Source: a bacterium (lineage in GTDB: Bacteria > Verrucomicrobiota > Verrucomicrobiae > JAJYAR01). From it: DNA of 11,429 bases. Below the pieces are notes generated by a model, which was not told where the DNA came from, did not search any database, and saw nothing but the letters and a program-made list of their open reading frames with translations. This document shows positions 6,908 to 11,429 of the stretch, in pieces. The stretch covers positions 1 through 11,429 of the forward strand of contig JAJYAR010000043.1 in assembly GCA_021779435.1 (NCBI GenBank). Direction: 5' to 3'. How positions within the stretch are numbered: position 1 is the stretch's first letter; each line of letters starts with the position of its first letter. Both the position numbers and the translations under genes were made by a program.

Positions 6908-9724
6908 ATGAAACGATTCGCCGCACTCCTCGCCATCGCGTTCCTCACCTCGGTCCGGGGCACCGGCCAGACCGCCGCCGCCGCACAGACCTCAGCCGCT
7001 CCCGTCGACGGGTACACCGCCGTAAAGACGGTGGGACGAATTGCCGAGTACACGCTGGATTCCAACGGACTCGACGTGCTGCTCTTCGAGGACCATTCGG
7101 CTCCGGTGCTGACGTTCATGGTCACGTTCCGCGTCGGCTCTCGCAACGAGGTCACCGGCACCACGGGCGCGACGCACATCCTCGAGCACATGATGTTCAA
7201 GGGCAGCACGAACTTCAACGCGGCGAACGGAAAGAGCTTCGACACGATGATGGACCGCGTGGGCGGCATCAACAACGCGAGCACCTGGCTCGACCGCACG
7301 AACTACTACGAGAACCTCCCGAGCAACAACCTCGAGCTGGCCGTGCAACTCGAGGCTGACCGGATGCGCGGGCTCCTCCTGCGCGAGGAGGACCGGCAGC
7401 CCGAGATGACCGTCGTCCGGAACGAGTTCGAGCGCGGTGAAAACGACCCCGCCGAGGCGCTCGACAAGGAGGTCACCGCCGCCGCCTTCATCGCTCATCC
7501 GTACCACCACCCGACCATCGGCTGGCGGTCGGACATCGAGAAGGTCTCGATCGGGAAGCTCCGCGAGTTCTACAACACCTTCTATTGGCCGGATAACGCG
7601 ACGGTCACGATCATCGGCGACTTTCAGCCCGCCCGAGCTCTCGGGTTGGTGAAACAATACTTCGGTGCGATTCCACGCTCCCCGAAACCCCTTCCGACCG
7701 TTTACACCGAAGAGCCTCCGCAATCCGGGCCCCGCCGCGTGACGGTCCGGCGTCCCGGCGAAGTCGGTGCCGTCGAAATCGCGTACAAGGCGCCGCCCAC
7801 CCTGCATCAGGATCAGGCTGCGCTCGAGGTCCTCGCCGACGTGCTCGCCGACGGCAAGACGAGCAGGCTGTACCGCGCGCTGATCGACACGAACCTGGCC
7901 ATCAGCGCCGATGCGGCAAAAGGGTTCTTTCACGACAACAGCCTTTTCACGTTCACCGCACTGCTCGCACCTGGCGTCACGCATGAGCAGGTCGAGAAGG
8001 CGCTCCTCACGGAGGTGGAAAAGCTCAAATCGGGCGGCGTCACCAACGAGGAGGTCTCCCGCGCCATCAACAAGCTTTCGGCCAGCACGGCCTACCGGCG
8101 TGACGGCTCGTTCGCGATCGCGGGGGAGATCAACGAGTGCATCGCCGTTGGCGACTGGAGCTACTACCTGTTTGGCCCCGAGAAGATCAAGGCGGTGTCC
8201 GCGGCGGACGTGAACCGGGTCGCAAAAACGTACCTCGACCTAGATCAGAGCACGACAGGCTGGTTCATCCCGCAGCCGGAAGCGCCGGCGGCAAACGCGA
8301 AGGGTGGCGCGGCGGACACCGCGCCAAAACGCTCGGCGGCGGGTCATCCCAATTTCTACCGCACCCCGGAGGCAGCGCCGCTGCTGGCGCGCGAGCCTTC
8401 CGCGCAGGCCCGTGACGCTGCGGCGGCCCCTGCCGGACAGGCGGGTTCCGCTGCGATTGCACCCCGCGTCCGGCGGCGGACGATCGCAGGCATCGACGTT
8501 CTCACGCTCCCGACATCCATCGAGGAGGTGGTGACGATCCGCGGGTCCTGGAGCGGGGGCGACGTGTTCAACCCGCCCGAAAATGCGGCGATCGCGGACC
8601 TCACGGCGGGCATGCTGGACAAGGGCACCACGCGGAACGACAAGTTCGCCCTCGCCGCGCTGCTCGAGCAGACCGGCGCGATGGTGGGCTTCTCGACCGG
8701 CACTCACACGGCGACGGTCTCGGCGAAATGCCTGCGGAAGGATCTCCCGTTTGTCCTCGGGCTGATCGCCGAGCAGCTGAGGACGCCGCGCTTCGACGCC
8801 GACGAGTTCGAAAAGCTGAAGAAGCAGATCGCAGGGCGGTATCATCGTGCGCTCGAGGACACCGGATTCCGCGCGGAGAATGCGTTCGAACGGGCCGTCT
8901 TCCCGCAGGGGCATCCGAACCGACCGCCCGCACCCGAGAAGTACCTTGCCGACGTCGAGTCGGCCACGCTCGACCAGGTGAAGGCGTTTCACGCGGCAAA
9001 CTACGGTCCGGCCTCGTGCCATCTGGTCTTCGTCGGCGACGTGGACCTCGGAGAAGTCGAACGCGCAGTGGGCGGCGCGTTCGGAGGGTGGCAGGGCGGC
9101 AAGCCCATCCCGGCGGCGCAGAAGGCCGCCCCGCCGGCAAAGGCGGTCGTCGAGCGCGTGAACATGCCGGGCAAGACGAGCGTCACCCTCATGATCGGGC
9201 AACCGTCGACGATGCGGTACGCAGATCCTGAATACCAGCCGCTCAACATCGCCACGGCGGTTCTCGGCAGCGGCTTTTTCAGCGCGCGTCTGCTCGACCA
9301 TGTCCGGAATCGCGAGGGCCTCACCTACGGCATCGGCGCGAGGCTCGACTCCGACACGTTCGCGGATGGCAGCTGGTACATCGAGGGAACGTTCGCGCCC
9401 GAGCTACTCGACAAGGGGATCGCCTCGACCCTGCGCGAACTCCGGCAGTTCTGCTCGCAGGGTGTCACGGCCGACGAACTGAAGAATTTCAAGGTGACGA
9501 TCACCGGCACGTACAAGGTCAACCTCTCGACGACCGGCGGACTCGCCGCCACGCTGCTCAATGCGGTGCAGCGCGGCTACGGTCCGGAGTGGGTCGACCA
9601 GTTTCCGCTGCGTGTGGAGGCGTTGAAACTCGACGAGGTCAACGCGTCGATCCGCAGCGTGCTCCACCCCGACACGATGGTGACTGTCCTTGCCGGGACA
9701 CTACCGGAGTCGGAAGCGAAGTAG
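6908..9724 (+). CDS. Exported M16 family zinc metallopeptidase (two-domain, pitrilysin-like)
   Basis: The product is 938 residues, close to the usual length of single-chain, two-half M16 peptidases. A signal peptide covers about residues 1-27. The N-terminal half carries the inverted zinc motif HILEH (His90, Glu93, His94), with a likely third ligand Glu173 in VVRNEFERGEND. In the C-terminal half (about 525-938) the equivalent place reads ADLTAGMLDKGT, with Asp564, Ala567 and Gly568 replacing the zinc motif, so this half is structural. It keeps the substrate-binding motif NREGLTYGIGA (801-811). A Pro/Ala-rich linker (about 455-525) joins the halves. The protein probably degrades peptides in the periplasm. 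An in-frame TTG at 6860 exists, but the ATG at 6908 begins the signal peptide; no strong ribosome site is visible. It is transcribed divergently from the sigma factor. Confidence 0.93.
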   Translation: MKRFAALLAIAFLTSVRGTGQTAAAAQTSAAPVDGYTAVKTVGRIAEYTLDSNGLDVLLFEDHSAPVLTFMVTFRVGSRNEVTGTTGATHILEHMMFKGSTNFNAANGKSFDTMMDRVGGINNASTWLDRTNYYENLPSNNLELAVQLEADRMRGLLLREEDRQPEMTVVRNEFERGENDPAEALDKEVTAAAFIAHPYHHPTIGWRSDIEKVSIGKLREFYNTFYWPDNATVTIIGDFQPARALGLVKQYFGAIPRSPKPLPTVYTEEPPQSGPRRVTVRRPGEVGAVEIAYKAPPTLHQDQAALEVLADVLADGKTSRLYRALIDTNLAISADAAKGFFHDNSLFTFTALLAPGVTHEQVEKALLTEVEKLKSGGVTNEEVSRAINKLSASTAYRRDGSFAIAGEINECIAVGDWSYYLFGPEKIKAVSAADVNRVAKTYLDLDQSTTGWFIPQPEAPAANAKGGAADTAPKRSAAGHPNFYRTPEAAPLLAREPSAQARDAAAAPAGQAGSAAIAPRVRRRTIAGIDVLTLPTSIEEVVTIRGSWSGGDVFNPPENAAIADLTAGMLDKGTTRNDKFALAALLEQTGAMVGFSTGTHTATVSAKCLRKDLPFVLGLIAEQLRTPRFDADEFEKLKKQIAGRYHRALEDTGFRAENAFERAVFPQGHPNRPPAPEKYLADVESATLDQVKAFHAANYGPASCHLVFVGDVDLGEVERAVGGAFGGWQGGKPIPAAQKAAPPAKAVVERVNMPGKTSVTLMIGQPSTMRYADPEYQPLNIATAVLGSGFFSARLLDHVRNREGLTYGIGARLDSDTFADGSWYIEGTFAPELLDKGIASTLRELRQFCSQGVTADELKNFKVTITGTYKVNLSTTGGLAATLLNAVQRGYGPEWVDQFPLRVEALKLDEVNASIRSVLHPDTMVTVLAGTLPESEAK

Positions 9725-9742
9725 GCGCCCCGGCCCGGGCGC
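9725..9742 (+). terminator. GC stem-loop immediately after the M16 stop
   Basis: GCGCCC (9725-9730) and GGGCGC (9737-9742) form a perfect 6-bp stem with a 6-nt loop, beginning on the base after the TAG stop. The position suits transcript-end formation, but no T-run follows, so it may be a pausing or stability element rather than an intrinsic terminator. Confidence 0.4.
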
Positions 9743-9751
9743 ATCAGGGAC

Positions 9752-9845
9752 GGTCGAGCACGCTGTCCCCAGCGTGCTTGGAGCGGAGAATTTCGCCGGT
9801 CACTTCGTAATCGGATCAACCCCGCTGGGGACAGCGGGTTCCACC
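9752..9845. repeat. REPIN-like doublet of inverted palindromes
   Basis: Two hairpins lie in the M16-thioesterase spacer. The first has a 9-bp stem 9757-9765/9770-9778 with loop TCCC. The second has a 7-bp stem 9821-9827/9832-9838 with loop GGGA. The core CGCTGTCCCCAGCG at 9761-9774 is the exact reverse complement of CGCTGGGGACAGCG at 9823-9836. Extending outward, 9752-9785 and the reverse complement of 9812-9845 agree at 26 of 34 positions by eye, and one stem difference (A-T versus C-G) is compensatory. This is the arrangement of REP doublets (REPINs). Copy number in the genome cannot be judged from this window, and no RAYT transposase is present here. Confidence 0.65.
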
Positions 9846-9932
9846 ACGGGGGAAGGCGACGAGCAGATCCCCGCTCGGCGCGCTCGGGCCGAACTTGAGC
9901 CGAAAATCCCGAAAAGCGGCTGGGGCCGCAGA

Positions 9933-9956
9933 GGTTTTGACGCGTCGGTGAAAACC
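9933..9956 (+). other. Inverted repeat upstream of the thioesterase gene
   Basis: GGTTTT (9933-9938) and AAAACC (9951-9956) flank a 12-base centre that begins with the palindrome GACGCGTC (9939-9946). The element ends 17 bases before the thioesterase-like start, so it could be an operator or a structure in the 5' leader. A TTGACG lies within it, but no matching -10 box was found before the start codon. Confidence 0.35.
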
Positions 9957-9973
9957 AGCCAAGTTCAGGTCGA

Positions 9974-10435
9974 ATGAAATCGGTCAAGGTACCAGCGCTG
10001 GAGCTTTTCCTGCATGAGATGATCCCTCTCGCGAAGGCGATGGGCGTCGGCGTTGAGCTGAGTGACGAGCGGGCGCTGGTTCTCCGTGCCCCGAAGGAGC
10101 AGAACAAGAATTCGCTGAACACCGCGTTCGGCGGAAGCCTGGTGTCGCTGGCCACGCTCGCCGGCTACGGCGTCGTGTGGGAATTGATGAAGAACGAAAA
10201 GGGCGCCGAAAAGACCGAGTGGCGGATCGTGGTGAAGGAAAGTCGCGCGGCGTATCGCCGGCCGGTCATCGGCGATCTGCGCGCGATTTGCGAACGCCCT
10301 GCCCAGGCGGCGATCACCGAGTTTCGCGACGGGCTTCAGCGCTACGGCCAGGCCAAGTTGAAGCTCAAGGCCAGGATCGTCGAGGACGGCAACACGGCGG
10401 TCGACGTCACCGCCGCGTTCGTCGTGCTCCGCTGA
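9974..10435 (+). CDS. YiiD_C-type hot-dog thioesterase-like protein
   Basis: The product is 153 residues, a single hot-dog domain. Characteristic segments are LELFLHEMIPLAKAMGVGVE (9-28), LRAPKEQNKNSLNTAFGGSL (37-56), SLATLAGYGVVWELM (58-72) and the C-terminal strand pairs ending in VDVTAAFVVLR. The LHE.IPL...MG and N.N...T.FGGSL patterns match the YiiD_C domain (putative thioesterase), here without the N-terminal acetyltransferase domain found in E. coli YiiD. It probably acts in the cytoplasm on acyl-CoA or acyl-ACP thioesters; the substrate is not known. The conserved Asn and FGGS turn are where the hot-dog active site lies. A weak ribosome site (CAGGT) precedes the ATG. It stands alone between two gene-free spacers, so it is probably transcribed on its own. 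Confidence 0.85.
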   Translation: MKSVKVPALELFLHEMIPLAKAMGVGVELSDERALVLRAPKEQNKNSLNTAFGGSLVSLATLAGYGVVWELMKNEKGAEKTEWRIVVKESRAAYRRPVIGDLRAICERPAQAAITEFRDGLQRYGQAKLKLKARIVEDGNTAVDVTAAFVVLR

Positions 10436-10788
10436 GAGCGAGCCTGGCTGCGGAGGTACTTCCGCTGGAACAGCCTGCCCGTCGGACCATTGATCTGGCT
10501 AGGGCCGGCCGTGTGTCGATGGGGCTTTCTTGCCGCAAGATCGGAGGTCAAAGCGCGATCTGCGCGCGGGAAAACAAGATTCTGCCTTTGTGTCACAGGG
10601 GACGGCAGGCGCGGCAGATGGGTCAGCGCCGGCTTGACAGGCACTGAGTTTTCAGTTGCCCCCCGGACATTATGCCTCGATCTTGAGGCCTCAATGCACG
10701 CGTTGAGCGCTTCGGCGCTCCGGGTGTCTCAACCAACCGGTCGCTCTCTTGTGTTGCAGGATGAGCACCTTACAAAAACAACACACAC
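10436..10788 (+). promoter_or_regulatory. Gene-free stretch with a structured leader for the last gene
   Basis: No credible gene was found in these 353 bases. The first half has only short hairpins (10450-10454/10461-10465 and 10528-10532/10536-10540) and no clear terminator. The second half is denser. It contains TTGACA (10634-10639), a 5-bp stem ACTGA 10643-10647/TCAGT 10652-10656, a 12-bp perfect palindrome TTGAGGCCTCAA (10683-10694), a 6-bp stem 10705-10710/10715-10720 closed by a TTCG tetraloop, and GTTGAG (10702-10707) that could pair instead with CTCAAC (10728-10733). The last two structures exclude each other. The final 20 bases before the ATG are A/C-rich and unstructured. This looks like promoter plus regulatory leader, but no complete -35/-10 pair was found. 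Confidence 0.5.
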
Positions 10789-11429
10789 ATGTCAGATAAC
10801 GAAAAGTCTGGCGAGCCCGTCCCGGCTCCCGCCGACTTACCCGCACCCGCGCAGTCCGACGCGCCGGTGAAAGCGGAAGCCCCGCGCGCGGAGAATACCG
10901 AAGCCAAAGTGGCTTCCCCCGCCAGCGCGGCACCCGAAGTCGGAACGTTCGGCAGCACACGTGGTTCCGGGCTTGCTCGCGGCAAGCGTGCTACCGCAGC
11001 CGTCCCCAGTGCCACGCCTGCCCCGACAGGCTACAAGCCGACCTCCATCGAGGTCGTTGCGACGCAGTCCGAGTTCAAGAACCCGTTCACTGGGGAAACC
11101 GCAGTGACGACGCCTCGCGCCAACGAGCCTGTGGTTATACCGCAGGCCGCCCCCGTACCCACCCCGGCACCCGCGCCCGTCGTCTCCGAGGCGGCGCCCG
11201 TTCCGGCAGCAGCCCCCGCCCCTGCCGTCAGGGAGACCCCCGAGCCGGTCTCCGACAGCGGCGAAAAGGCTGAATTGAATATTCTTCCGCCTGAGCAGCC
11301 GAAGCGCACGTCCGTGCAGTGGGAAGCTCAGCAGCCCGCTTCGCAGCGCGACGAGCGTCCGAGCTTCCGCCCGGAACGCGAGCGTCGCGAAAATCGCGAA
11401 GGCCGTCCGTTCGAGCCCCGCGAGCCGCG
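10789..11429 (+). CDS. Pro/Ala-rich disordered protein, N-terminal part only
   Basis: The frame opens at the ATG at 10789 and is still open at the right edge, giving 213 residues. An in-frame TGA at 10762-10764 makes this the only possible ATG. There is no signal peptide and no membrane helix. Residues about 1-165 are rich in Pro, Ala, Glu, Val and Thr, broken by a less biased segment near residues 84-104 (GYKPTSIEVVATQSEFKNPF). From about 185 it becomes rich in Arg, Glu and Pro (RPERERRENREGRPFEP). Such tails precede folded RNA-binding or helicase-type domains in several bacterial proteins, including some Rho, RNase E and initiation-factor homologues, but nothing here identifies the protein. 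No Shine-Dalgarno site lies near the ATG; the leader is A/C-rich. The protein is not recognised. Confidence 0.8.
   Translation, partial: MSDNEKSGEPVPAPADLPAPAQSDAPVKAEAPRAENTEAKVASPASAAPEVGTFGSTRGSGLARGKRATAAVPSATPAPTGYKPTSIEVVATQSEFKNPFTGETAVTTPRANEPVVIPQAAPVPTPAPAPVVSEAAPVPAAAPAPAVRETPEPVSDSGEKAELNILPPEQPKRTSVQWEAQQPASQRDERPSFRPERERRENREGRPFEPREP

Noticed and set aside
6756..6926. Extension of the sigma factor frame to 6926
   Set aside because: The extra 57 residues have no sigma-factor character and would overlap the start of the divergent M16 gene.
6992..9667. Several minus-strand frames of 80 to 350 codons beneath the M16 gene
   Set aside because: They lie antisense to a well-conserved peptidase, have Arg-rich or biased compositions, and show no ribosome sites or domains.
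10634..10673. TTGACA at 10634-10639 as the -35 box of a sigma-70 promoter
   Set aside because: The nearest TATAAT-like sequences (CATTAT at 10668 and TATGCC at 10671) are 28 to 31 bases away, not 16 to 18, and the properly spaced position reads TTGCCC.
10490..10870. Open frames crossing the 10436-10788 spacer
   Set aside because: Their translations are Arg/Cys-rich without motifs, and one overlaps the start of the last gene out of frame. The palindromes in this stretch suggest non-coding DNA.

Overview
The window is a GC-rich stretch of bacterial chromosome. The best guess at its source is a member of the Verrucomicrobiota, possibly the Opitutaceae. The main reason is the ECF sigma factor followed directly by a FecR-type membrane protein carrying a C-terminal LamG domain, a pairing typical of the Planctomycetes-Verrucomicrobia group. 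This assignment is inference; no rRNA or other marker gene is present.

Layout: (1) Bases 1-215 are an intergenic leader with three GC hairpins, one of which looks like a terminator for a gene lying to the left. (2) Bases 216-3391 (+) hold a compact four-gene envelope set: a YqjD/ElaB-like membrane-anchored protein, a YqjE-like (DUF1469, 'phage holin family') two-helix protein, a DUF3618 protein with LEA-like 11-residue repeats and a second membrane helix, and a YihY/BrkB family membrane protein. (3) A 9-bp stem-loop at 3408-3430 separates this set from a convergent minus-strand operon. (4) Bases 3454-6755 (-) encode, in order of transcription, an ECF sigma factor, a FecR/LamG anti-sigma-like protein overlapping it by four bases, and a secreted alpha/beta hydrolase. 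(5) A 152-bp divergent spacer leads to a 938-residue exported M16 zinc peptidase (6908-9724, +). (6) The following 249-bp spacer contains two hairpins that are inverted copies of each other with complementary loops, a REPIN-like doublet. (7) A YiiD_C hot-dog thioesterase-like protein (9974-10435, +) follows. (8) A 353-bp gene-free stretch holds an alternating set of TTGAG/CTCAA motifs and a UUCG hairpin, and leads into (9) the start of a Pro/Ala-rich, probably disordered protein that runs off the right edge.

Functionally, the first four genes look like an envelope or stress-adaptation operon anchored in the inner membrane. The minus-strand operon looks like a cell-surface signalling unit: LamG/FecR sensing outside the membrane, control of the sigma factor inside, and a secreted hydrolase as a possible effector. 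No transposase, CRISPR array, tRNA or rRNA gene was seen. The most interesting non-coding signals are the hairpin doublet at 9752-9845 and the structured leader at 10634-10788.
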